In this document: positions 35,673 through 43,121 of the stretch, piece by piece
How the letters are laid out: each line of letters starts with the position of its first letter
Position numbering within the stretch: the stretch's first letter is position 1
DNA from: Prolixibacter bellariivorans ATCC BAA-1284
GTDB lineage: Bacteria; Bacteroidota; Bacteroidia; Bacteroidales; Prolixibacteraceae
NCBI RefSeq assembly: GCF_000621705.1
Contig: NZ_KK211332.1
Location: 124,001 to 188,000 of the forward strand
Length of the DNA: 64,000 nt
Reading direction: 5' to 3'
Notes under the pieces: generated by a model
Told to the model about the DNA's origin: nothing
Database searches by the model: none
What the model saw: only the letters and a program-made list of their open reading frames with translations
Translations under genes and position numbers: made by a program

Positions 35673-36323
35673 TTAATTGTTACCGGTCATCAGGTGAATG
35701 TCCAGCTCAGCATTGTTTAAAACAACCAGATCGTCAGCATCGCCCATCACCTCGTCTACGATTCCGTACTCTTTCGCCTCCTGTGCATTGAGGTATTTAT
35801 CACGCAGAAAGAATTCCTCAATCTCCTTCCAGGTATGACCGGTATGTTTTCCCATCAGATAGAAAATCTGGGTTTGCAACCGCTCCTGTTCACGTGTGGC
35901 AATACGTACATCTTCGGTGTATCCTTTGGAGCCTCCTCCGGTCGGATGCATGTGAACAGTCGCATGAGGGAGGGCATAGCGCATCCCTTTGTCGCCGGCG
36001 CTAAGCAGAAATGTAGCCATGCTTCCGGTGAAACCAACCGCATAGGTCGCTACCGGTGCCTTCATCATTTTCATGGTATCGTAAATGGCCATGCCGGAGT
36101 AAACCACTCCGCCCGGACTTTGGATGTAAAGATTGATGGTTTGGTTGGTGTCGACGCTGTTCAGGTAAATGAGTTGCGCCACCACCAACGCCGCCGTTGT
36201 TTCGTTGATGGATTCGCCCAGAAAGATGATGCGTTCTTTTAACAGCAAACTGTATATATCATACGCCCGCTCGCTTCCGGCCGAATTATCGGTTACCATG
36301 GGTATTAAATTCGAATGTATCAT
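35673..36323 (-). CDS. ClpP-like protease with shifted catalytic histidine
   Basis: The 216-residue protein has the ClpP fold: LLLKERIIFLGESINETTAA, NLYIQSPGGVVYSGMAIYDT, the nucleophile Ser in VGFTGSMATFLLSAG and the Asp in FFLRDKYLNAQEAKEYGIVD. Where ClpP normally has the His of MIHQPLGG this protein reads VHMHPTGGG. The residue at the catalytic position becomes Met, with His on either side. The housekeeping ClpP is presumably elsewhere. Its start is one base after the preceding small gene, so it is in an operon with a sigma factor. It may degrade the anti-sigma-like protein; this is inference. Confidence 0.88.
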   Translation of the reverse strand: MIHSNLIPMVTDNSAGSERAYDIYSLLLKERIIFLGESINETTAALVVAQLIYLNSVDTNQTINLYIQSPGGVVYSGMAIYDTMKMMKAPVATYAVGFTGSMATFLLSAGDKGMRYALPHATVHMHPTGGGSKGYTEDVRIATREQERLQTQIFYLMGKHTGHTWKEIEEFFLRDKYLNAQEAKEYGIVDEVMGDADDLVVLNNAELDIHLMTGNN

Positions 36324-36324
36324 C

Positions 36325-36597
36325 TTACTCAGGTTGAAATATACGTTCTATCCGTTGCCGGAAATTCATTTTGCGGGGATCATTGAAAAGTCGCTGATGT
36401 ACCGCTTCCAACTCTTCCTTCAGTTTCTTTCGGTGGTACATCCGTACAAGTCGGTATACCTTTCGTTGAAGCCGTACTTCCGATTGTAACTCCGGGTAAG
36501 CGATCATCCGGGCTTCGAACAGCAATTGTTCGGATGGAGACAACTCACTATGCAGGTATTGTTCGATAAGTCGTGCGTTATTCCGTGAAGTCATCAT
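36325..36597 (-). CDS. small anti-sigma-like protein
   Basis: The 90-residue soluble protein has the pattern RLIEQYLHSELSPSEQLLFE, then MIAYPELQSEVRLQRKVYRL. That is the common start of Bacteroidota anti-sigma and related proteins (YLxGELSxxExxxFE). It lacks a zinc-binding HxxxCxxC motif and a transmembrane helix. It overlaps the end of the sigma factor gene by 20 bases and is followed one base later by the ClpP-like gene. Binding the sigma factor is the most likely role, from position and N-terminal pattern. Confidence 0.75.
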   Translation of the reverse strand: MMTSRNNARLIEQYLHSELSPSEQLLFEARMIAYPELQSEVRLQRKVYRLVRMYHRKKLKEELEAVHQRLFNDPRKMNFRQRIERIFQPE

Positions 36598-37141
36598 AGC
36601 TCAGTGATTTTTCTTTGACCGTATTACGAATCTTCTCCATACATTTGTATTTCTGTACACTGGCCGAATGCACACTGGCATACCCCAGCTTTCCGGCTAG
36701 TTTCTTCATCGACAAATTCTGGTAATAGAAAGCGCGGAGCAGATCCATACACTTCTTCCCTGCAACTTCCAGGAACCTTAATAACCGTTTCGTTTGCACG
36801 GGCGGATAGAAATCTTCCGGGATGGTTATCCGGCTTTCCGCATCATTCAATGCTATTTCTCTTCGGTCACGGTGATACTTGCGAATCCACAAGTGTTTGG
36901 CTATACCCAGGAGGTAAGCTTCCTGTGTGGCGCGAACTTCTTTCTTATCTTCTTCCGGTATTTCCATGTACACCACCAGGGCATCATGGAAAATATCTTT
37001 TGCATCGTCGAACGAACCGCCCATTTTCCGGACAAACGCCGCCACCGGCGGGAACGTTCTTTCGTACAGCTCATCCACGGACGGATGGATGTACGTCTGT
37101 TCTCGTTCGATGGTATGTTGTTTAATGGCTACTGCTTCCAT
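36578..37141 (-). CDS. ECF-type RNA polymerase sigma factor
   Basis: The 187-residue protein has sigma-2 in LYERTFPPVAAFVRKMGGSF, DDAKDIFHDALVVYME (region 2.2, DxxQDxF-like) and TQEAYLLGIAKHLWIRKYHR (region 2.4). Sigma-4 is LLRAFYYQNLSMKKLAGKLG with SASVQKYKCMEKIR as helix-turn-helix. It is the first gene of a three-gene operon with a small anti-sigma-like protein and a ClpP-like protease. The bipartite motif copies found elsewhere in the window are possible targets, a guess only. Confidence 0.9.
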   Translation of the reverse strand: MEAVAIKQHTIEREQTYIHPSVDELYERTFPPVAAFVRKMGGSFDDAKDIFHDALVVYMEIPEEDKKEVRATQEAYLLGIAKHLWIRKYHRDRREIALNDAESRITIPEDFYPPVQTKRLLRFLEVAGKKCMDLLRAFYYQNLSMKKLAGKLGYASVHSASVQKYKCMEKIRNTVKEKSLSYDDFTE

Positions 37142-37287
37142 ATGTTATCTCTTTACCTGTATGTGCAGTTAAAGTTCCGAACATCACCCGGAAAACGAAA
37201 AAATTTCCATTAAAAAATAGAGAGGTTGCATGCAAGGTATTTATGGATGTCACGCCAGGAGATGGGAGATGGGAGACGCGATGCGAA

Positions 37288-37860
37288 TCATGGATTCGTT
37301 ATTCGCCAAAAGGTCCTGATTTTTTTATTACGTACATAGGCGTATCGGGGCACTTGTGTTAGAATATAATAGACTCCTAACATGTCGGCACATGCTCCTA
37401 CTGCATTAAACACCAGGATATGTTCGACCAGACTGTTACTTCCGAAAATGAATAGGAAGAGTAAGCCTACTGCAGATATGATTACAAAAGGCGCCAGCAA
37501 AACCCGGATAAATGTATTCCTTTTCATCTCTCCCAAATAGGCAGCAAATGGTGCAAAGCCATTGACCGTAAATCCCAGCCAAACATTGGAAGACGTTAAC
37601 TTTTCAGGAAAAAAAAGCGCATGTATTAATTCGTGTATAGGAGAAAATATTAAGAAGGAGATAAGCATCGTGGTCATATTCAATTCAAAATGAATCCCCA
37701 GCATTCCCATCAATACAATAATTAATGCACCATTGAAAATCATAAAAGGGATAGCCTTTAACTGGGTCGTCCACAAATCCGTTGGCTCTTTTAATCCGGT
37801 CCATTTTTCATCCGGATGAAAATCAGGGTCATCAGGAAATCGGTTGAAAATAAATCTCAT
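37288..37860 (-). CDS. DUF3267-type putative membrane zinc peptidase
   Basis: The 190-residue protein has four or five hydrophobic helices. The HExxH motif is HELIH in IFSPIHELIHALFFPEKLTS (near residue 75), inside the second membrane region, as in the DUF3267 family of putative zincin peptidases. A second zinc ligand candidate is Asp near DMLGVYYILTQVP. The substrate is unknown. The neighbouring genes do not point to a pathway. The C-terminus is Lys/Arg-rich. Confidence 0.85.
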   Translation of the reverse strand: MRFIFNRFPDDPDFHPDEKWTGLKEPTDLWTTQLKAIPFMIFNGALIIVLMGMLGIHFELNMTTMLISFLIFSPIHELIHALFFPEKLTSSNVWLGFTVNGFAPFAAYLGEMKRNTFIRVLLAPFVIISAVGLLFLFIFGSNSLVEHILVFNAVGACADMLGVYYILTQVPRYAYVRNKKIRTFWRITNP

Positions 37861-37889
37861 CTGTCTCGTAGGTTATTAGTTTTGTTAAA

Positions 37890-37897
37890 TAAAGATA
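37890..37897 (-). promoter_or_regulatory. possible -7 box (TATCTTTA)
   Basis: On the minus strand TATCTTTA differs from TAnnTTTG at the last base and lies 29 bases ahead of the DUF3267 gene. The -33 spacing is not convincing. Confidence 0.3.
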
Positions 37898-37936
37898 ACG
37901 AATAATTCGTTCAAAAAAAGGTAGATCGAATGATGG

Positions 37937-37958
37937 GAGACGCGATGAATCGCTTCTC
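37937..37958. repeat. GAGAC hairpin, copy 3
   Basis: Palindrome beginning GAGACGCGAT and ending ATCGCTTCTC, with one substitution in the right arm, followed by TACGG. It lies just past the 3' end of the TlpA-like gene on the minus strand. Confidence 0.55.
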
Positions 37959-37964
37959 TACGGG

Positions 37965-39167
37965 TTATTGTTTTTCCAATGTGATTTTAAGGGCCTGGGT
38001 CAAGGCAGCTTTGTTCAGTCCGGTGCTAACGTACACGATTTTTCCGGTTCCGTCAATCAGGAAAAAGGCGGGTGCCACATCGACACCATATTCGGTGGCC
38101 ACACTCCTTCCCTGGTAAAGGGTCGGATAAAGCCGTTTCTGCTTTTCGACGTAGGTTTTGAGATTGGATGCCTCCCTGCCGGTCATTTCGATGCCGTAAA
38201 TAGCCAGTTCGTTTTGTCCGTCCAGCTTGTGCAGTTTATTCAGAAAAGCGGTGGCTTCGTCATCGCCCTGGCAATACGGAAACCAGAACTCGAGCAGCAC
38301 CGGCTTTCCTTTTAACTCTTTCAGACTGACAAAACCTCCCTTCAAAGCCGGAAGTCTCCAGCGAGGTGCTACCTGCCCGGATTTTACCTGTGCCCGGTTT
38401 TTCAACGAAGCGAAGTATTGCTGCTTCGACATGCGCAGATACGACTTCGGGAAACGGTCGTAACTCCAGGCTGATTTCTCCATCCCTTGATCGATCCCCA
38501 GGTAACGGAAGGTCGATTCCCAATAGCCTTTGTTGTCGGGGTAGTTCCACCGGAACTGAACGGGAAGCCCCGCTCTTTTCGAGACAGCCAGCACGTAATG
38601 ATGGGTTTTTCCCGGTGCCGGTTTCAATTGGTGGCTGGCATTCGGATCGATCCACAGGTTCTTCATGTCGATGGACACCACCCAACACTCCTGCTTGCGG
38701 ATGGTCCGGTCCTTTTGCCGGGTAATGGTGATATTGGGGTTGTCGATCATTTCCGGCAGCAGCTTCCGCAGCACATACACCGAGTTGATGAGGTAGGTGG
38801 AGCTGTTCACATCGAAAGCTACATGATGATTGGAATAGATGACGGTTTTGTCGAACGGATTGCTTTGAAAGAACTGGTGGCCGTTGAACACCTGTTCACC
38901 ACTGCTGGTCATAAACCGGTACCGTGCGCCCAGGATGGAATCGGGACTGGTGAAATCGAAATAACAGAGCGCTGAATCGAGCTTGTCGGTTCCCATTTCC
39001 CGCTGGAAGGTATGGATGCTGGTTTCGTACCCTACCGATTGCATCCGGTTCATCCGGTCTTCCGTTTGCCGAAGAATATCAGCGGGCTTTTCCTGGCAAC
39101 TCGCCAGTAACCAGCTCCCCGTCAGCAAAATCAATCCTGTCGTAACCGTCCGTCTGTTCCACTTCAT
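37965..39167 (-). CDS. TlpA-like thioredoxin-fold lipoprotein lacking CxxC
   Basis: The 400-residue lipoprotein has the leader ILLTGSWLLASC. Residues ~20-270 form a beta-rich unknown domain (FDFTSPDSILGARYRFMTSS, HHYVLAVSKRAGLPVQFRWN). Residues ~270-400 are a thioredoxin-like domain with VLLEFWFPYCQGDDEATAFL in place of the usual WCGPC motif, so only one cysteine (YCQG) remains. The cis-proline region DVAPAFFLIDGTGKIVYVST is intact. A canonical disulfide reaction is therefore unlikely. It may be a redox-inactive binder or a peroxiredoxin-like variant. Confidence 0.85.
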   Translation of the reverse strand: MKWNRRTVTTGLILLTGSWLLASCQEKPADILRQTEDRMNRMQSVGYETSIHTFQREMGTDKLDSALCYFDFTSPDSILGARYRFMTSSGEQVFNGHQFFQSNPFDKTVIYSNHHVAFDVNSSTYLINSVYVLRKLLPEMIDNPNITITRQKDRTIRKQECWVVSIDMKNLWIDPNASHQLKPAPGKTHHYVLAVSKRAGLPVQFRWNYPDNKGYWESTFRYLGIDQGMEKSAWSYDRFPKSYLRMSKQQYFASLKNRAQVKSGQVAPRWRLPALKGGFVSLKELKGKPVLLEFWFPYCQGDDEATAFLNKLHKLDGQNELAIYGIEMTGREASNLKTYVEKQKRLYPTLYQGRSVATEYGVDVAPAFFLIDGTGKIVYVSTGLNKAALTQALKITLEKQ

Positions 39168-39238
39168 GTATCCTGTTGTTTACAACAATGCTTTGATGTC
39201 CGCTAAGATACGTTTATCTGTGGGTTTTGTCGAATGTG

Positions 39239-39261
39239 AGAGACGCGAACATCGCGTCTCT
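39239..39261. repeat. GAGAC hairpin, copy 4
   Basis: Palindrome beginning AGAGACGCGA and ending TCGCGTCTCT followed by AC. It lies 46 bases before copy 5, in the short gap between the TlpA-like and CPBP genes. Confidence 0.65.
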
Positions 39262-39284
39262 ACTCGGTTTCATGGATGTGAACG

Positions 39285-39306
39285 GAGACGCAAAGCATCG
39301 CGTCTC
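39285..39306. repeat. GAGAC hairpin, copy 5
   Basis: Palindrome beginning GAGACGCAAA and ending ATCGCGTCTC, with one mismatch in the stem. It touches the stop of the CPBP gene at 39306, where a terminator would lie. Confidence 0.6.
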
Positions 39307-40163
39307 TACGGGGCCGGTTCGGGTGTTGGGTTCGTCCAGCGTTTGTTCAGCCAGCGCCAGGTGAGGATGAAGATGCCCAAAGCGCTCAAGAGAACAACAC
39401 CATAAATCAGGTTATCACCGATACTGTCGCTAAGCGATTCATTCGCATCAGCCGTATTTATCATGGCGATATAACCAATCAGATTGTTGACGAAATGAAT
39501 CACCATTCCGGGAATGATGGAGTTGGATTTCCAGTACACCCAACCAAGCAGCAATCCGGATAAAATCGCACCAGTGGTTTGCCACATATTCATGTGTGCC
39601 ACGCCAAAGATAACTGCTGACCAGATGATGGCTTTCGCCGGCGAATAGTTTTTCAGTAAGCCTTCCAGTATCACCCCACGAAAGAAGATTTCCTCCAGAA
39701 CGGGGGCCGCCACAACTACTGTCAGGAAAGCAAATACATTGGGTTGAACTAACTGAGTCATATAATCATTGAACCAATCGGACTCAGGGAGTAGATCCGT
39801 GATTGCCGAAATAAGCGTGGAAGCAGCAAGTGTCATCAGGACGACGACCAGTAACACCTGATAAGGTTCCATATTTAATTTCAACCGGTAGTCCGGCATA
39901 TCGAACTTCCGGATGCGCTTCACGCCTAGCCGGGCCACGATGAAAAACGGTACGCCATAGGAGAATAATAGGGTAAAAGATATGAGGAGTTGTCCATAAG
40001 GCAACACATATTCCCTATTCAAAATCATCAGGACTATATAGGGAATAGATAGCGGAATGGAAATTAAAATCAACCGGATAAGCAGCCGGAACGACTGCCC
40101 GATATTGGGGTAAAAGCTTTGAGGTACTTCTGATTGTGGCCTTTCTTTAAACATGATGGTCAA
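39306..40163 (-). CDS. CPBP-family intramembrane metalloprotease
   Basis: The 285-residue membrane protein has about eight hydrophobic helices. The CPBP signature is present: VVAAPVLEEIFFRGVILEGL (EExxxR, near residue 155), then IIWSAVIFGVAHMNMWQTTG, with the His of motif 3 in GVAHM, and VIHFVNNLIGYIAM near the end. Members are RCE1-like abortive-infection or bacteriocin-processing enzymes. Substrate unknown. The start 40163 gives MTIMFKERPQSEVPQ; an internal M at codon 4 is also possible. Confidence 0.87.
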   Translation of the reverse strand: MTIMFKERPQSEVPQSFYPNIGQSFRLLIRLILISIPLSIPYIVLMILNREYVLPYGQLLISFTLLFSYGVPFFIVARLGVKRIRKFDMPDYRLKLNMEPYQVLLVVVLMTLAASTLISAITDLLPESDWFNDYMTQLVQPNVFAFLTVVVAAPVLEEIFFRGVILEGLLKNYSPAKAIIWSAVIFGVAHMNMWQTTGAILSGLLLGWVYWKSNSIIPGMVIHFVNNLIGYIAMINTADANESLSDSIGDNLIYGVVLLSALGIFILTWRWLNKRWTNPTPEPAP

Positions 40164-40180
40164 TTATTTTAGTTAGTTCG

Positions 40181-40206
40181 TAGAGACGTTGCAAGCAACG
40201 TCTCTA
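40181..40206. repeat. GAGAC hairpin, copy 6
   Basis: A perfect 12-bp stem, TAGAGACGTTGC with GCAACGTCTCTA, with an AA loop. The inner stem (GTTGC/GCAAC) differs from the GCGA/TCGC form in both arms together. Confidence 0.7.
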
Positions 40207-40215
40207 ATTATTCAT

Positions 40216-41151
40216 TCAATGTTCATTCGAAGCAGTTACATAGGTTTTACTGAGGATGCGTTTGCCGATTTTAGCATAGGCCCAGGGATAATAGATACCT
40301 AATGTGACCATGGTTAGCAGTAATTGTCCCCAAATGAACAGGAAATCACCAACCGGCTCGATATCGTAACCAAATACATAGGCTCCGTCCTCCTTTTGGG
40401 CGATAGTTCGTTGGGAGAAATAAGCAAACAACTTCAGGTAAGCCAGCGGCAGATAAATTCCCAACGTAATCACAGCCAAAACTATTTCTAACGCAATCTT
40501 CCCGACTGAAGGCATCCATTCTGTCTTCCAATGGATGTGATATTCCTTAAAATTAATATCTACCAGCCATTTATAAAACAGGTAATAATAGGGAATAACC
40601 AAAATGATGAAAAGTAGCTGGCGGGAGATCATCATCACTGTTGTCCCATTTGGTGCAGATGAAACAGGCAATAATAACAGGCCAACCACAAGAGATGGAA
40701 TAAACAGAACCACCAGCATAATAACAAACAGATAGGCACCGCTGCCGTTGAATCGTAATGCATGCCCATTATGAGAACTGCTGTTGATGAAGAAACGTTC
40801 CAGGTCGCGAATAAACCAGGCAGCATAAATACCAAGCGTTATGATCGTCAGGAACATGCCCAGCACAACCTTCCCGGTGAAGGTCCAAAACTGTCCCTGA
40901 AAATCGAAACTGGTTTCACCGTAATGAATGTGCTTAATTGTAATTTTGGCTATAAGGAAATAAACCAAAAGTCCGATTACGACCATCGCCAGAAATAACA
41001 ATCCCATATAAGGATTTGGCTGTTCTGTTGCTGCCCGTGAGAGTTTTGCGTAATAATATAAGCCCATCGGTATCAAAAAGATGAGGTAGAAAAGTAGCCA
41101 AACAGGCAAAAACTTCTTTCCTGTTAAGGTAAAATCGAAATAGTTCTTCAT
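40216..41151 (-). CDS. DUF898-family (YjgN-like) membrane protein
   Basis: The protein has about 311 residues with at least six hydrophobic helices. Repeated family turns are visible: GMFLTIITLGIYAAWFIRDL, VLAVITLGIYLPLAYLKLFA and LLTMVTLGIYYPWAYAKIGK (the TLGIYxPW-type repeats of DUF898). Between them it has FNGSGAYLFVIM and AYVFGYDIEPVGDFLF, typical of the family. Function is unknown. I chose the ATG at 41151 (MKNYFDFTLTGKKF) over 41217, since the family begins in this way. Its upstream region has the bipartite motif copy 3 and a CGTTCA box element. Confidence 0.85.
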   Translation of the reverse strand: MKNYFDFTLTGKKFLPVWLLFYLIFLIPMGLYYYAKLSRAATEQPNPYMGLLFLAMVVIGLLVYFLIAKITIKHIHYGETSFDFQGQFWTFTGKVVLGMFLTIITLGIYAAWFIRDLERFFINSSSHNGHALRFNGSGAYLFVIMLVVLFIPSLVVGLLLLPVSSAPNGTTVMMISRQLLFIILVIPYYYLFYKWLVDINFKEYHIHWKTEWMPSVGKIALEIVLAVITLGIYLPLAYLKLFAYFSQRTIAQKEDGAYVFGYDIEPVGDFLFIWGQLLLTMVTLGIYYPWAYAKIGKRILSKTYVTASNEH

Positions 41152-41251
41152 AAAAATAAAATTTACGATATATATTGATTGTTGGTCAATCTGTCTGTCT
41201 AATCGATAGCTATGCAATCGGTATCTTCGCCTAATTGGTTAGCCAACGGAA

Positions 41252-41288
41252 TTCCAAAATAATAAAAAGACTGCAATCTTATGTTTCA
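41252..41288 (-). promoter_or_regulatory. shared bipartite motif, copy 3
   Basis: On the minus strand TGAAACATAAGATTGCAG is followed by TTATTATTTTGG. This copy has one deletion and a few changes compared with copies 1, 2 and 4. It lies about 100 bases ahead of the DUF898 start at 41151. Confidence 0.45.
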
Positions 41289-41327
41289 CCTACAATGGAA
41301 AATCGGTCATACCAATTGAGGGAATTT

Positions 41328-41415
41328 CCGTTCATCAGAAAGTTTGATACGTTCACCACCGAAAATTGAACGTTCATCACTAAAATTGGACTATTGAGAA
41401 TGAATATAAATTAGA
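41328..41415 (+). promoter_or_regulatory. three 21-bp-spaced CGTTCA boxes, copy 2
   Basis: CGTTCA occurs at 41329, 41350 and 41371, exactly 21 bases apart. CTATTGAGAATGAATATAAA starts 20 bases after the last box. The third unit AACGTTCAT matches the LytTR half-site consensus at every position. It lies about 180 bases upstream of the DUF898 gene, with motif copy 3 between. On the plus side it is followed by TAGAGAAGAAGATATCAGAC and an A/B block. Confidence 0.6.
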
Positions 41416-41659
41416 GAAGAAGATATCAGACGCCAGACATTAGAAAAAAGATGGAGAGGTTTATAGGTTACATTTTGTGTGGTTTCTGTTGTTACTATCG
41501 TTAGAAAGGTTTCAGGTTTCAGGTTGGGGTTTCCTGTTACTGTGGTTACTGTTGTTGGGCTACGCTGGTGCTGAGTTTCAGGTTTCAGGTTGGGCTTCGC
41601 GCGGGTTCTCTCGCTTCTATTATTACAGAAGTTATTCGATCTTTGACTTTCGACGTCTG
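41416..41659. repeat. A/B blocks before the histidine kinase end
   Basis: Two A/B blocks at 41455-41560 and 41570-41610 contain TTTCTGTTGTTACTATCG, AGGTTTCAGGTTTCAGGTTG and GTTACTGTGGTTACTGTTG. The kinase ends at 41660, so no gene lies here. Confidence 0.6.
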
Positions 41660-43018
41660 TTACACCGGTGAAGGGAAGTCGACTATTACGCGGGTTCCGA
41701 CATCGACGGTACTTTCGACATGGATGGTTCCGTTGTTCTTCCGGACAAAATCCTTACACAACGCTAAACCAAGCCCCGAACCGGTTTCTCCTTCGGTTCC
41801 TTGAGATGAGCGGCTGTTCTCCAATTCAAAAATCCGGTTTAGTCGATTGTGTTCTATTCCTATTCCTGTGTCCTCAACCACCAGGCGGACTCCGTGTAGG
41901 TTATTTTCAGTCGTGATGGAAATCGTCCCTCCTTTGGGGGTGAATTTGATGGCATTGGAAACCAGGTTCCGGATAACCGTCTCAATCATCTTGACATTTC
42001 CACTGATATATGCTTCTTCTCCATTATGATACTCAAGATGAATGGATTTCATTTGCGTCAAACTCCTGAAGAATTCGATATTGGAAGCGACCAATTGATT
42101 CAGTTCAATCAGTTCTTCTTCAAAAGATGCCAGATTCTGTGAAGTATGGGCCCAATCCAGTAAATTCTGCAACAGGTGGTAGGTCGATTGACTCAGCACT
42201 TCCATCTTCTCCATGAAAATGAGCTTCTCCTCTTCTTGCAAATCCTTCTCGGTATTCATCAGATTCAGAAAGTTCATGATGGTCCCAACCGGCCCTCTTA
42301 AGTCATGCGCAATGATGGAAAAGAATTTAGTCTTCGATTTTAGTTGTCCTTCCAGCTCGGTATAAAGTTGCAAGTTAACGGCCGACAGGAATCCAAACGT
42401 AAGGGCCGTCATAATACCACCGGCAATTCCGAAGGCTATGACCCATATATTACCTATCTGTGTTGAAGTATAGGCAGGTCGATTCAGAACGACTACGACA
42501 CCTACCAGCAGTAAAACCAGAAAAGCTGTGAAGGAAATGGCATTGAGTCGAAAAATATTCCGCAGGTATCGCTTACTATCATCCAGTCGAAGCATCTCAT
42601 AAATGGCCATGATACTATAAACAATCAGAATTAGCATATGCAGACCAACCCTGATGCGGTTTAACGGGAAAAGGTAAAAGAATACCAGCGATTGAAAAAC
42701 GTCGAAAGCCGGAATGCCAATCACAATCCACCAGATGATTCGCTTCTCCTTAAATTGCCAAATGCCGGCCAGATAAATATACAGTCCGACTGTTATCAAC
42801 AACATAGGTACCGCTGTTGCACAGAAACCCTGCGCAGGAGAAATTAACCGGAAAAGCAATCCAATACCAATCAACAGGTTTCCTGCAGCCCAACACATCG
42901 GTCCTTTCACCCGTACTGTATTCCAGTGAATGAGCAACATGTAAAAGCCCATGATCAGGCTAATTCCGGCTGCAATGACAACAATTATTTTGAGACTGAA
43001 CGGTTCCATGTCCACCAT
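41660..43018 (-). CDS. multi-pass membrane histidine kinase
   Basis: The 452-residue kinase has an N-terminal region of about seven hydrophobic helices (residues 8-215). The H-box FSIIAHDLRGPVGTIMNFLN (His at ~255), N-box RNLVSNAIKFTPKGG, and G-boxes EDTGIGIE and GSGLGLALCKDFVRKN are intact. The lack of a periplasmic loop suggests it senses a signal within the membrane, like the 7TM-type sensors. No response regulator gene is adjacent, so it is an orphan. Start 43018 (MVDM) or 43009 are both possible. Confidence 0.9.
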   Translation of the reverse strand: MVDMEPFSLKIIVVIAAGISLIMGFYMLLIHWNTVRVKGPMCWAAGNLLIGIGLLFRLISPAQGFCATAVPMLLITVGLYIYLAGIWQFKEKRIIWWIVIGIPAFDVFQSLVFFYLFPLNRIRVGLHMLILIVYSIMAIYEMLRLDDSKRYLRNIFRLNAISFTAFLVLLLVGVVVVLNRPAYTSTQIGNIWVIAFGIAGGIMTALTFGFLSAVNLQLYTELEGQLKSKTKFFSIIAHDLRGPVGTIMNFLNLMNTEKDLQEEEKLIFMEKMEVLSQSTYHLLQNLLDWAHTSQNLASFEEELIELNQLVASNIEFFRSLTQMKSIHLEYHNGEEAYISGNVKMIETVIRNLVSNAIKFTPKGGTISITTENNLHGVRLVVEDTGIGIEHNRLNRIFELENSRSSQGTEGETGSGLGLALCKDFVRKNNGTIHVESTVDVGTRVIVDFPSPV

Positions 43019-43121
43019 TTCTTAACAGCCACGCAATTTAACCACGAAAATCATTTATCCTATGGTCTTCGTCAAATTTTAAGAAATGCGACGATATGCC
43101 AGCTTCCGGCCGGTTCCTTCA

